Positions 33,778 to 45,045 of a stretch of 64,000 nt of DNA are shown piece after piece. Source of the DNA: Monosporascus cannonballus (lineage: Eukaryota; Ascomycota; Sordariomycetes; Xylariales); NCBI GenBank assembly GCA_004154925.1, contig QJNS01000220.1, forward strand, positions 1-64,000. Direction: 5' to 3'. A program made the position numbers and the translations under genes. The stretch's first letter is position 1. Each line of letters starts with the position of its first letter. The notes below the pieces were generated by a model. It had not been told where the DNA came from. It worked only from the letters and a program-made list of their open reading frames with translations, and made no database searches.

Positions 33778-34689
33778 TTACACAACCATCTTGAACTTGA
33801 GCTTATCCCCCTGCACGATCTCTTCGCGCTTCTGCTCCAGCTCCGCAGTATCCCACTCGGCAGACAGATACCTGCCGCTTAACCATTCGGGCTTCTTGCG
33901 CACCAACCAGAGGCACATAGCCCCGCACAAGTCCGGCTCGTCCACCGCGTGCTCGAGTATCTTCGAGTCCATTCCGGGGGGCGGCGTCGTATACACCGTG
34001 CCCGGGTGCACCGAGTAGCACAGCAGGCCCCTGTCGGCATAGGACTCCGCGGTCGTCTCGATCAGCCGGTTCGACGCCAGCGCGGAGACGTTGAAGCCCA
34101 GGGCGCCGAAGTCTGTGAAGTGCGAGCAGATGCTGGTGATGTTGATGACCGTCTTGGCCCCGTTCGGGGGGTCGAGCAGGATGGGCAGCAGGTAGTGCAT
34201 GGTCAGGAAGCGGCCGATATAGTTGCACTCAATCGGCACGCGCATCTGGTCGGGGCGGATACCGTCGATCTTGTTCCACGCCGTGGCGTCGGCGCAGACG
34301 CGGCCGGCGTTGTTGATCAAGACGTCGAGACGCCCGTGCTCGGTCTTGATGACCTCCGCAAGTTCCCGCGTAGCGGCTTCATTGCCAGACTCGGCTGCCA
34401 GCGTCGAGACCTTAAGTTCAGATGATCTGGCTGCGGCCCGGCAGATTTCCTTGGTCTCCTCGAGCGCTTCCAAGGTACGCGCTGTCAGGATCAGGCCCGT
34501 AGCCCCTGCCTTGGCAAATACTTCGGCGGTCGCTCTACCGATGCCGCGGCTGGCCCCTGTCACGACGACGACGAATGGGGACGGTAGAGTGTTCGAAGTT
34601 GGCTCAAGAGCCGCCGGGACTTTGTGGTGAAGCGTAGGCACGAAATTGACCCCGAAAGAGGGTGGAGGGGATGACGCCCAGTCAGCCAT
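33778..34689 (-). CDS. SDR-family protein lacking the catalytic Tyr and Lys
   Basis: Single-exon, 303-residue protein with a short-chain dehydrogenase/reductase fold. The dinucleotide-binding motif TGASRGIG (residues 44-51) and the structural NNAG motif (126-129) are intact, and the catalytic-position Ser is kept in ITSI (Ser186). The expected YxxxK is replaced by FNVSA: Phe199 for Tyr and Ala203 for Lys. HPGTVYTTPP follows as in active members. The frame is uninterrupted and GC-rich at third codon positions, so it looks maintained rather than dead. It may bind NAD(P) without classical catalysis, or use another residue. The first 35 residues form an extended N-terminus typical of fungal cytosolic SDRs. 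Substrate unknown. Confidence 0.85.
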   Translation of the reverse strand: MADWASSPPPSFGVNFVPTLHHKVPAALEPTSNTLPSPFVVVVTGASRGIGRATAEVFAKAGATGLILTARTLEALEETKEICRAAARSSELKVSTLAAESGNEAATRELAEVIKTEHGRLDVLINNAGRVCADATAWNKIDGIRPDQMRVPIECNYIGRFLTMHYLLPILLDPPNGAKTVINITSICSHFTDFGALGFNVSALASNRLIETTAESYADRGLLCYSVHPGTVYTTPPPGMDSKILEHAVDEPDLCGAMCLWLVRKKPEWLSGRYLSAEWDTAELEQKREEIVQGDKLKFKMVV

Positions 34690-35905
34690 GATAGTTCGTA
34701 CGATGGGGGCTTCTGCAAGACAAGTGTTGTGTGGAATCTTTGGGGATGGTGAAGGAAAGGAGGCTCAACGCTCAGAACAAAATATAGCTGATATTTTAAA
34801 CAGACCCTTGACAGCCTTGACTCCGGGTTCGCCGCCCCGGACAATTTACTTGTCCGGTATCTCCAGACGTGCTGACCAATCCTTCCTTTGCCTACCTAGC
34901 AGGCAGACCTTGATGTGGTACTGACTTCGGACAGTAGCATAACTAATGACCATTTGACGTTCTTATTTAGGCTGATTCCGCTCTATTGTGCTCTAATCCG
35001 AGAAGATGTAAATAAGGGGTTTTCTTTAGAAAAAACAAGTCTTTGTTAACATGTGCCCATCTTGTTGACCTTCAACCCCAACAAGTCCTCCTCTGGGTCG
35101 ATGTATTGGAATTGTCCGTCACTCGACAGCCTCCTCTATAATGGCACATGATCGATACGAGCCAAGGTTGCTCCGTAACCAGAATGCGACGGTGGAGTTT
35201 CTTTATTTATCGTAGCTCCTCTATGCGTAGATTTGTGTTAGGGGGTACACCATCACACATACGTTACACAGTTATTCCTTCACTGAAGGTATCCATGTTA
35301 TTGTGACCTCGACCTACTCAGCGTCTACGATCAGCATGATTCCTGTACATATAAGCCCTATGATACTCCGCGGAGATCTGTCAGCATGTTTGGACGATTG
35401 GCATCAATGAGTCTCATAATATAACAAAACGTTCAATTAGACATCAGCAATGTATGTTACCCATATGGAACTAGAATTACTAGTCCGAGATAGCGTGGGC
35501 TGACCGCGGACTTAACGGACATACGGGGGAAAACCTGCACGCCAAACTATCCTCTGTCTTGACCATTTGAATCGAAGGATTGAAATTTCGGAAGCATTTG
35601 TATCGTAGGAACGAATAAAAGATGTAAGATAAAGCGGAGTTGAAGGGAGACTGGTTCATAATCGTTGTGGGGCTACGCGCAGGTTGCTGTTAACATTAAA
35701 TAACACCTAGACCTGGTTGGTTATTATATCGTATCGTTACTACTAAATAGGTGTTTATTGTGATATTTGGTGATAAAAAGCATGGTATTGAAAGTGAGGA
35801 AGCCAGGTAATTAGTATGTGCCAATTGTGTTATCGTGCACAACCTACCATAGCGGGGGGTGCGTGTCGTTGGCTGAGAATCTCAGCCTGATCCGGTCCCA
35901 GATTT
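34690..35905. other. Spacer between SDR and P450 relic
   Basis: No gene seen; moderately AT-rich between 35000 and 35850 with no open frame above 60 codons. Confidence 0.55.
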
Positions 35906-37679
35906 TCAACTGGCCTCCTTAAGTCTCACGTAGCACTTGGCGGGCTTGATGGTCAAGGCATCGACCTGCTCCCACGTGTTCATCTCCCGGGGCAAGGGGC
36001 CGAGCTCGAGATAGGCAAGTCGTCTGCCGAAGCACCCCTGAGGTCCGTGCCGAAGCTGAGTAAGGTGCCGGCCTGCGCGTCGTAGTGGTACGCCTCCGCC
36101 TCGGCGGCGGCGCCACCTTCGACGATCTTATTCAGCCAGCGCTCGGGGACGAAGGCCTGCGGTTCGGCGTGGTCCCAGGAGCCGGTTGTTGTGCCGCGGT
36201 GTGATTTCGAGCTTTCGCCTCGCACCGCCTCGTCCACCGGCAAGGACGGCGACGCGAAACCCGGTCCGGAGACGCCAAAGAAGACCTGCGCGCCCTTGGG
36301 AACGCGGTGTCCGAGAAAGTCGTGTCTACCATGGTTTCTCGGACCAGCTGTCGTATGGGTGCTGAGAGGTGCAGGATCTCCTCCATCACGGCGTCGAGGT
36401 ACGGCACGCTCGACTTCGTTATCTCGGCCACGCTAGGCTGGCGGCCGGCATCGAAAGCCTCGGCGTACGCGGCACGGAGACTGTCCCGGAGCCTTTTCTG
36501 AGCACTTTGGTTCACGGCGAGGTGCTTGAGTTATTATTGGAAAGCTGTCGACATCGTGTCGTGCCCGGCGCCGATGTACCCATACAGCTCGTCGCGCATC
36601 GAAAGGGCGCCGAAAACTGGCTGACGCTCGGCCTTCCTAGCGGCGGAGACCTCGCGCTGGATCTGACTTCACGCCCTCTCCCGCCTCGAGCTGCTTTACG
36701 GCGAGTGAACCCTGTTTGTCTAGCATACTGGTCTTCAAGGCGAAGGCTTCACGTATAGGCCCCGTGAGGTTGTGGAACATGTGAAACAGTTTCGGAGATG
36801 GGTGCGTAGTGGATTCGCCCACCACCTCTTGCCGCGTCTGATGACCTCTTAGGTCGTCGCTGGCTTCATTCCTCGGGAATACGTAGACGATGTCCTTTGT
36901 GGTCTCGGATATCTGGTTGGTAGAGGTCGCGGACTGAACCGTGTCCAGCTACTGCGCCGTCATACTCTGGTTGTCGCCTTCGCCAAGCGCGACAACTTTG
37001 CTGATGTCGAATATCATCACATGGATATCCTCGTCAGCTTGGGAGGGTCGGACGCCAGCCAGCCGAGCCCCAACCCCCCATAGGTCCAAGAATATCTGAG
37101 CATTATCGTAAATTGCAGGCGCGTTGACCTAATAGCGGGTCGGCGAACAAGTCTCTCTTATGCCGGAGCAACTGAAGATACTCGCGGTATTCGGGAAATG
37201 TGGCGTCATGAGACCTTTCACCAACTCCCGGTTTCTCCTGAACTGCGGGTCCGCCGTCCTCATGCCGATATGATACCAGGGGGTAACGCCCCGGAGGGCG
37301 TCGCTAGCGCAGGAGGCGCGGTCGAACTCCTTGTTCCTGCGAAGCGGGGTGTCTGTGTCTCGCGGAGGTCCGAGGGGATGAGCACCGGCTTCGTGAAAGC
37401 GGCCCGGAACGCCTGGACCAGGGCACTCCTGTGTCTCGCAGTCTGCTGGCCGAACCAGTTCCGAGCACTCCCACCGGCCCGCCGGATTTGTTGGATCTCG
37501 GCCCCGTCCCCGAGGACCGTCTTCAGCACATCTTTGCTGTATGGGATCCCGGGCAGGGGCCTTGGCAGCGCCCAGTGGTAGGTGAGATACAAGAGGGACA
37601 GGAAACCAAGGACGATAGCGCTGGTGGCGAGTGGCAGTTCTGCAAACGGATATGCTCCGGATACTGTAGCTGAAGACAT
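35906..37679 (-). pseudogene. Decayed cytochrome P450 monooxygenase
   Basis: A P450 relic read from 37679 downwards. The start is intact: an N-terminal membrane anchor (SAIVLGFLSLLYLTYHWALP) then PRPLPGIPYSKDVLK. The frame then breaks near 37350, and the helix piece WYHIGMRTADPQFRRNREL is in another frame. Near 36550-36580 the I-helix GAGHDTMSTAF is directly followed by two successive TAA stops. SVPYLDAVMEEILHL with the ExxR-equivalent APIRQLVRE lies near 36350-36430. The heme-binding loop reads FGTD in one frame and GCFGRRLAYLEL in another (around 36030-36050), so a one-base loss splits the cysteine motif. The last frame ends at 35906. At least four disabling lesions mean no active enzyme. 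Composition is GC-rich, so RIP is not the main cause. Confidence 0.88.
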
Positions 37680-38380
37680 CTTCCGAGTATCTCCCAGTTG
37701 GGAGTCGACCCGGTCTTGCCTTGAATCCTTGGGCGACAACAAGAGTCGAGCAATGCCTCGGGAGTGCTTGCCACTCACCACGCGGTCTCGGTATTCGAGG
37801 CCGTGGGCTCAGGCTGAAGGGAACTCTACCGATCCATCGTAGCCACAACAGGTAACTGTGTCGTTACGTGGCGCCCAAAGCCCATGCTCCAATTCGCTGA
37901 CGACATTGGCCTCCAGTGAAATGTGAGACCAACAAAGTGAATTATTCCGCTTAATTGCATGTAGTCGCAGCTACTCCCGTTCTTGAAATATTCTTATAAT
38001 TATCCTATCAAGACTGAAGAAGTGCATTCATAGCATCGAGCAATTCGCCTGCCACTATTTGATACTTCGGTCCTGCCTGGCCTCGAAGCGAGGCAATTCC
38101 CCGTTTCCAATAACGATTTGGGCTTCTTACCTCAGGTAAACATAACTGCTGTCGCAGAAGGGAATTGAACCGCCATCCTAAGCTGCACACGTAGGGCAAG
38201 CGAATCCTATGTTGGATCTGGAGTATCATGGAATCAGGTAGGCACCAAAACGCCCGCGCTACCCAAATATCAAAGTGCTAATTGGCCATACCCCGCGAAA
38301 ATGGACATTGACATTGGCGCAATTCTTGCAAACCCAAGCAACCCCTTTCGCACACACACAGATTCCTGACTCGGCGTGGG
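37680..38380. other. Spacer between P450 relic and GPI3
   Basis: Upstream sequence of the dead P450 and the 3' side of the GPI3 gene. No gene recognised. Confidence 0.5.
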
Positions 38381-39904
38381 CTAGTCGTCATCATCGCCAT
38401 TAAACTGCTTCCGCGGCCAGTCCCGCGCGGTGTCGATGTCGTCCCTCGGCCACCACCACTCGAGCAGGACGAACAGGAGGTAGTCGACGATGACGCAGAG
38501 GCAGAAGAGCTTGCCGGCCCAGACGCCGCAGCCGTAGTAGCGCTTGAGGCGGTCGATGAGGGCGAAGTTGCGGCCGCGTGTGGCGCTCCAGTGCGCCGCG
38601 TTGCCGACGTCGTAGCCGTAGAACTCGGCGTCGCTGACGTCGCCCATGATGCCGCGGTAGACGCGCTCGGTGCGCCGCGCCACGTTGGTCCAGCTGTACA
38701 TGGACTTGACCTGGTCATGGAAGCGCTCGGTGCGTACCTTGTTGGCGCGCAGGGCCGCGATCGCCTTGCCCGTGGCCGCCACGAGGTCGTTCTCCTCGGG
38801 CTTCGCGAACACCGTCATGTGCGAGGGCAGCACCTCGGGGATTCCGCCCACCGCCGTGCACACAACGTACAGCCCGCAGCTGGCGGCCTCGACGATGACG
38901 GTGCCGAAGGCCTCCGTCAGGCTCGGGTGCAGGTAGATGTGCCCTTGTACCATGACGTCGCGCACCTTCTCGTGCCGTACCGGTCCTAACATCTGAACCT
39001 TGTCTTGCAAAACATTCTGTTCAATCATCTGCTCAAGGTCGATGGCCTTGGGTCCGGACCCAGCAATGATGAAGCGCGTGTTCGGGTGATGCTCGAGGAT
39101 TGTGGGAATAGCCGCCGTAAGGAGATCCGTCCCCTTGTTATAAAATAGACGGCTAATAACTACAATTACAATGGGGTCATTGGGACCTAGTGGATGGGCA
39201 GGTAGCGGGTTCTGAGGGTACAGGAGACTAGCGGGATCCGGACGAGGAAGAGGCTTGAAATTGTCGGAGACTAGGGCATTAGGGATTACAGAGACCATGA
39301 GGGGATCCAAGGCGGCTCTCAACACAGTATTTTCCTTACTAAGTGGTGGTTGTTAGAACAGGGCTCGAAAGCTATTAGGCGGGCCAGGGCCATAGGACCG
39401 GGATAGGGCGCACCTTGTGTGGCTGACACATATCACATGGTCAACGTCGCTGAGGGTGAATTTGAGCAGCTTGTTAGTGGTGATGCTCGCAGCATCAGCG
39501 AATCCGAAGAGCGAATGATCGGTGAAGACAGTTCGTAGACCCATGGTCCTCGCATGAAGGATTGCCTCGTGGCAAAGACTGCTCAGACTGGCATGACCGT
39601 GGACGATCTCGATGCGTTCCCGTATGATGATGTTCCGAAATATGGGGAAGAACGAGAAGACGGTTGGGAAAGTAGCAGAGCGATAGATGACGGCAAAGGG
39701 CACATAGAAGACTTTGATGCCGTTAGTCAGGAAGCGAATCCCTTTTCTATCCTCGTAAGCGTGAGTGATGACAATGACCTTGTGGCCTCGATCTATCAGC
39801 TTGGACGAGAGCTGGTAGATGTGACTCTCGATTCCTCCTGGCTGCGGAAAGAAGAAGTCGCAGACCATGGCGATGTTGTACGTGCGGCGCTCGTGGTCCG
39901 ACAT
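38381..39904 (-). CDS. GPI3: Phosphatidylinositol N-acetylglucosaminyltransferase catalytic subunit (PIG-A)
   Basis: Catalytic subunit of the GPI-GlcNAc transferase that makes GlcNAc-PI on the cytosolic face of the ER, the first step of GPI-anchor synthesis (yeast Gpi3/Spt14, human PIG-A). Exon 1 is 39904-39414 and exon 2 is 39338-38381, with a 75-nt intron (gtgcgc donor, cttag acceptor); the join restores [12 protein letters not shown]. The product is 482 residues. GT4-family marks are visible: [19 protein letters not shown] at the N-terminus, [28 protein letters not shown] and the EX7E motif in [15 protein letters not shown]. One C-terminal transmembrane helix ([18 protein letters not shown]) gives the expected ER anchoring with a short acidic tail. 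Complete and highly conserved. Confidence 0.96.
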
Positions 39905-40691
39905 GATGGCGGATGACGACGACGATGACGTTGATGAGGTATTTGGTGGTGTTTAGACGAAGTGCAATTCATATTTACGAAGCATTCCAGACAACTTCTA
40001 TATCGACGTAGTATTGAAAGGGGTTGAATGGCGTAGAGTAACACACACCCGGCATAGTTGTAGTCGGCATAAGACCACTGAATTGCATACCTAGTACGGC
40101 TGTGTGGAAGAGATGCAAAGATGACGGCGGGCCATACAATGGCCTGGTTCTCCCCGTAACGTTACCCACCTAAGGTACCTAGCTATAGGTACCCCCTGAC
40201 AGCAGTCAGAAGCGAAGCGATTAAGGTGTGGCCTAAGCTTTGACTGCATCCTTTGTATAGGTACATAGTAAGTGGACTCAAGACAAGCTCGGAACAAGAT
40301 TGGTTATTATGATTGCCAGGCGAGTATCTCCAAAGACAGTATTATTGCTGCTTAAAATATGATTCTTAAGTTATAACTTCCTCAAGTCGTATGCCTAGAA
40401 GGACACTGGAATGGTTTCAAAGACCAATTCGTCCATCATCGTCGTGTATGGATGCCGGCGCATCGTAGTTGGATAGGGTGTAAAGTACTCGGTATTCGCT
40501 ACTGTCAAGGATCCGCTATAGATACCCGTCTGATAACGATAAGAGTCGGGCGGTCAATTTTTGGAAGCGGCAGAATCGAAGAAAGCCCAGAAAATTGAAT
40601 TGTAACTGCTTGAGGAACGGTAGGGATCCATTGGATGATTTCTTTTGTATAGAGCTTCGAGCATCAACACCAGCCACGAAACAAATCGGCC
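39905..40691. other. Divergent promoter region, GPI3 and DBP6
   Basis: 787 bases between two divergently transcribed housekeeping genes. No gene seen. Confidence 0.6.
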
Positions 40692-43274
40692 ATGTATGCG
40701 AGGTATGTCCCACCGTCGAAAGGGACTGCGCAGCCACCAAACGAACCGCTTGCGACGCCTCAACCACCCCAACAACAATCGATCAGACAACCTACGGCAT
40801 ATGCGAGATATGTACCTCCTCCGAAAACGAACAATCAGTCCGCCAATTCTCAGCACCTAGTCTTCAATGGCGAGAACGACGCAGACCATCACGAAGATGG
40901 ACCCCCAGCGAAGAAAGCTAAAATAACACAAGATGGCCCACCTAAGAAGAAGGTCAAGAAGCATAAGAGAACAGCAAAAGCCGACGCAGACGCAGACGTC
41001 AGCGCAGTAATTAATAGAGACCGACTCAATAGCGACGAGCATGCGGTTGGTTCACAAGTATCTGCTTCGCCAGATGGGGCAAGTAATAAAAGGCCTTTTT
41101 CCCTCGAGGCACGGGAGGTTCCTCAAGAAGCTCCATCGGAGCCCAAGAAGGAAAAAAAACCGAAAAAGAAGAAGTTAAAGCCGGCGCAGGAAGCCACCCT
41201 GGAAGATGCTGATGGTACCCTAACACGGCACAAATCAGTCTTGGAAAAGGCTGCAAAATCCATCCAAAAGCCGCCTGAACCAAAAGCCACCACCTCTGAG
41301 GAGCAGGATGTTTCCATGCAGGACGCCCCAGAGGTCAATGGTGGTACAGAAGAACCCACAGAACTGCACGGACTAGAACCCCTCCCGCAGCCTGAGCCGG
41401 TGCCTGTCGATACGTCGAGACCTACCTACGAGACGTTACCCGCCTGGCTTGCAGAGCCAATCCGTGTTTCGCCTCAAGCAACTGCATCTTTCACAGACCT
41501 CGGTCTCACACCAGAACTAGGAATTAGTCCTGAAGTTGTGGAAAGGTTGTCCGCAAAGGGATACACGCAGGCCTTCGCAATACAGACCGCGGTGATACCT
41601 CAGCTGTTGCCTCATCATTGCAAAACTATGCAGGGAGACATACTTGTTTCGGCGGCAACTGGATCGGGAAAGACCCTAGCTTATGCATTGCCATTGATTC
41701 GAGACCTGAGCCAGGGGAACCGTCATTTGACGAGGCTGCGGGCCCTAGTCGTTCTACCAACTCGTGAATTGGTGAGACAAGCTCAGCGAGTGTTCGAAGA
41801 ATGTGCAGGCGCTTTCGCATTAGACGGAGCCAAGCGCAGGGTGCGCATTGGAATCGGTATGGGTAGCCAGACCCTACAAAGGGAGCAGATAACCCTGGCT
41901 GAGCGTGAAGAGCAGTATGACCCCGTAGCTTTCAGCCAACGCCTAAAGAGGCTAGAAACTGTCTATGAAGATGAGGATGATGAAGTTGCGTACAACACCG
42001 AAGATGAAGAGAAAAAAGACATTCGTAGGAGGGAGGACAAAATACCGACGCTACCAGATCACGTCATTACCTATAAGTCAAAGGTCGACATCCTTATCTG
42101 TACCCCGGGTAGGCTTGTCGAACACATCAATTACACTCCCGGATTCTCACTCGACTACGTGCGATGGCTCATCGTTGATGAAGCCGACAAGCTGCTCAGC
42201 CAAAACTTCCAGCAGTGGCTGGATGTCGTTATACCACGGCTTCACACCAACGATGTGCCGGGCGCTCGGAACCATAAGCAGTCGAACTTGTCAGGAGTCC
42301 GAAAGGTCATCCTCAGCGCCACGATGACGAGAGATCTCGACCGTCTTGGGGGCCTGAAGCTTCGGGGACCGAAGTTGGTCGTCCTCGAGGGAGCGGGAGG
42401 AAGAGAGGACCTTGATACCGATAAGAGTAGAGTGGAGCACACTTTGCCTGAGTTGCTTGAGGAAGCTGCTCTGAAAGTCAGCGATCCAAACCTTAAGCCA
42501 CTATTCCTAGTTGATTTGCTGCGAAGCCCTTTCGTGCTAGGCAACCACGTCCCTACTGATACCGAGACGAGCCAGGACGACGACGCCGACGAGACATCAT
42601 CTTCTGGCTCGTCCTCCACATCCTCATCATCCGGCTCTGACGCAGCCTCAAGTTCAGACTCGAGTTCCGAGTCTGACTCTGACTCGGACTCATCCACAGC
42701 CCGACGACGGCCATCCCTCCCAAAGAATACACCGAGCGTTCTCATCTTCACCAAATCCAACGAGACCGCCGTCCGCCTATCGCGACTCCTCGGCCTCCTC
42801 TCCCCGTCCCTGGGCCCGTTAATCGGGACGCTGACCTCCACGACGCCGTACTCGACGCGGAAGAGCACGCTGCGGGCCTTCACCGGGGGCAAGCTGCGCA
42901 TCCTCGTCGCCTCGGACCTCGTGGCGCGCGGCATCGACCTGCCGCGCCTCGACCACGTCGTCAACTACGACATGCCGGTCAGCGTCGCGGCATACGTGCA
43001 CCGCGTGGGCCGCACAGCGCGCGCCGGGCGCGGCGGCAGGGCCTGGACGCTGTTCACGGACCCCGAGGCCCGCTGGTTCTGGAGGGAGGTCGCGGGCCTC
43101 GGCGGCGACGGCGGCACGATGATCAGGAGGGCGCGGAAGGTCGAGCGCATCAGAGTCACGGAGGAGAAGAAGGACAGGGAGGCGTTCGAGGCCAAGGTGA
43201 GGAGGTACGAGGACGCCCTGGAGAGGCTGGGCATGGAGGCGGCCGAGGGTAGGAGGAGGGGAAAGTGGAGGTAG
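40692..43274 (+). CDS. DBP6: DEAD-box ATP-dependent RNA helicase DBP6
   Basis: Nucleolar RNA helicase of early 60S ribosome assembly (yeast Dbp6). A single 860-codon exon. The N-terminal third (about 1-240) is Pro/Gln- then Lys-rich, with KKAK and KKEKKPKKKK runs likely to act as nuclear or nucleolar signals. The helicase core shows motif I AATGSGKT, Ia PTRELVRQA, Ib-like TPGRLVEH, motif II DEAD (IVDEADKLL), motif III SAT and motif VI HRVGRTARAGR. An acidic insertion follows motif Ia, and a Ser/Asp tract (about 640-675, SSSGSSSTSSSS then SESDSDSDS) separates the two RecA lobes; a broken, insertion-rich core is typical of Dbp6 among DEAD-box proteins. The start at 40692 is the first ATG of the open frame; the context is fair (cggccATGt). 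Confidence 0.92.
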   Translation: MYARYVPPSKGTAQPPNEPLATPQPPQQQSIRQPTAYARYVPPPKTNNQSANSQHLVFNGENDADHHEDGPPAKKAKITQDGPPKKKVKKHKRTAKADADADVSAVINRDRLNSDEHAVGSQVSASPDGASNKRPFSLEAREVPQEAPSEPKKEKKPKKKKLKPAQEATLEDADGTLTRHKSVLEKAAKSIQKPPEPKATTSEEQDVSMQDAPEVNGGTEEPTELHGLEPLPQPEPVPVDTSRPTYETLPAWLAEPIRVSPQATASFTDLGLTPELGISPEVVERLSAKGYTQAFAIQTAVIPQLLPHHCKTMQGDILVSAATGSGKTLAYALPLIRDLSQGNRHLTRLRALVVLPTRELVRQAQRVFEECAGAFALDGAKRRVRIGIGMGSQTLQREQITLAEREEQYDPVAFSQRLKRLETVYEDEDDEVAYNTEDEEKKDIRRREDKIPTLPDHVITYKSKVDILICTPGRLVEHINYTPGFSLDYVRWLIVDEADKLLSQNFQQWLDVVIPRLHTNDVPGARNHKQSNLSGVRKVILSATMTRDLDRLGGLKLRGPKLVVLEGAGGREDLDTDKSRVEHTLPELLEEAALKVSDPNLKPLFLVDLLRSPFVLGNHVPTDTETSQDDDADETSSSGSSSTSSSSGSDAASSSDSSSESDSDSDSSTARRRPSLPKNTPSVLIFTKSNETAVRLSRLLGLLSPSLGPLIGTLTSTTPYSTRKSTLRAFTGGKLRILVASDLVARGIDLPRLDHVVNYDMPVSVAAYVHRVGRTARAGRGGRAWTLFTDPEARWFWREVAGLGGDGGTMIRRARKVERIRVTEEKKDREAFEAKVRRYEDALERLGMEAAEGRRRGKWR

Positions 43275-43724
43275 AGAGGATGTTTAATAGCTAGGCATAA
43301 ATGGACTCATGGCAATCGAAGTTCGCTTCTAAGAAATTATATGGTGTTGCTGAAATGGTATAACCTAAGTCTATCATCTCGGGAGGTCCTGCCTGCTGTT
43401 TTCCATTCCATTCGAGGGCCATGCAGGGAGGGTGGGGTGTCGCTAAGTTTAGGTTGCCAATTTACGCATCCTCCGCATCGCTGAACTCTGGGACGAAGAT
43501 GCTATCGCATGAATTGTTGCAACGTACGGAGGCATGAGCAAGCCAATATAGAGCATTGGGCATTATATCAGGCCCTTGAAATCAACCACCTACAACTTCT
43601 TGGCATTTCATGTGTTGGATTATCATCTATTCCGGAGTACACCAACCTTCTTCCTACGCAGCCTCCTTTGTCGCCGGACGCACCTCCTTTTTCAACAACC
43701 ACCAGGTACGCGTACCTACTCATC
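43275..43724. other. Spacer
   Basis: 3' side of DBP6 and sequence upstream of the metallophosphoesterase relic; nothing recognised. Confidence 0.5.
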
Positions 43725-44124
43725 ATGGTCACCATCCAGATCCTCTCAAACTTGACTTCGAGGCGCCCAGGCGTACGACGCCTTCGAGATCACGCCAAGG
43801 GCGCCGTACCTGGCCCTGCTGGGGGACATCGGCAACGTCGTCCGGGACCGCGAGGAGTACGCCGGCTTTTCACTCGAGCAGCTAGCCAAGATCGAGGCCG
43901 TGCCCCCCGTCCCGGGAAACCACGAGCCGTATCACTCCAGCTGGCTGGTCACCAGGGCCGCGCTGGAGCGGTTCCGGAACGACGTCGAGACGAGGCGGCG
44001 TGAGGGCGAAGAGGGCCTCTCCGCCTTCGTGGGCGAGGCGGGGAGGCGCGTCTACTCGAATCAGCGCGGCTATTACTTCGCGCAGGCGAGGAGGTTCGAT
44101 GCCGAGAAGGTGGTTGAGGTCTAG
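43725..44124 (+). pseudogene. Relic of a calcineurin-like metallophosphoesterase
   Basis: Begins with ATG then VTIQILSN, where the family expects a DLH metal motif. Two compensating shifts between about 43755 and 43775 scramble the segment corresponding to L-H-x-E-A-P. From AYDAFEITPRAPYLALLGDI the frame is continuous, with the second metal motif GDIGN and the third motif GNHE (PVPGNHEPYHSSW). It ends after RREGEEGLSAF, well before the C-terminal GHxH motifs of an intact enzyme. About 130 residues remain of a domain normally over 200. The segment is very GC-rich, so it is either a recent loss or a truncated gene. It cannot bind its metals normally. Confidence 0.75.
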
Positions 44125-45045
44125 ACGGGCGCCAAACACGAATCTGTGTTTTAGTGACTACGCTGGCTACTAATCTCGACATCGCGTCATCTTATCTAAC
44201 GTTTCGTTCTCATATGACCTCCCTAGCAACAGGCCCAGCATCGAAGTACTATCGCAGGTTACAGGCTTGTGTATATTAGCTGGAAGAGATTGAAGAGGAA
44301 AACATATAGTGAGCCCTTTCTCTCCCTATAAGGCTCCGAAAGTGCGCCGCTTAGCATCGTCCGCTTTCTCCTCATGTAGCCAACAGTCAACCAAGTCTTG
44401 TCGGCTTCCATAATTCTACTACTACTGGTGTGTTTACTTTTGGGTGAAATTTCTGTACCGCCTCCAGAGAAGTCGACGCTCAATTGATATTACAGCCACA
44501 TACTTTGGTCTTGCTTATTCTAGAGCTATCATAATTCCCATTCAAAGAAATTGCCAATTGGATGAAACATCTATCTAACGAGACCAACAAGCAGGCCTGG
44601 AGAATCAGGCAGCAGGGCAACAGACGTAAAGCGACTGCGCCCCTATAACACTTGCGCCACGTAAGTTACACGGACGTCGTGTTGTACGTCCGCTCCGGTC
44701 CGCTTGATGCGATTGCAAGTGGTTACTGATCGCATTCTTGGGTCACTGTGGTCTATGCCGATTCAGGCAAAGTGAGATTTGTGATGCTGCAAGACGATTC
44801 GTCGAACCCCTGGCACGGGCGTCATGCTCTCGGGTCGACTCCCACCCCGCCGGGTCCTCGGGCATTCGATTCCATAGCGGATGAACGAGACCTCACATGA
44901 ACGGTTACTGATCCTGCATCTCGTCATCAATAGCTCGACACCGTAAACAGGTCTACCAGTATCAAGACCAAAAAACTTTAAAATGCAGCGGCTGCCGCCG
45001 CGACGATTCAGGATGTAGACCAAATAACAGCAAGAGATCTCAGTC
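44125..45045. other. Spacer before the SDR pair
   Basis: No gene recognised. The open frame on the minus strand at 45179-44763 is antisense to the SDR start and its upstream region. Confidence 0.5.

Noticed and set aside
38150..38230. Possible tRNA on the minus strand (GGCGGTTCAATTCCC)
   Set aside because: A T-loop-like string is present, but no matching acceptor, D or anticodon arms can be drawn.
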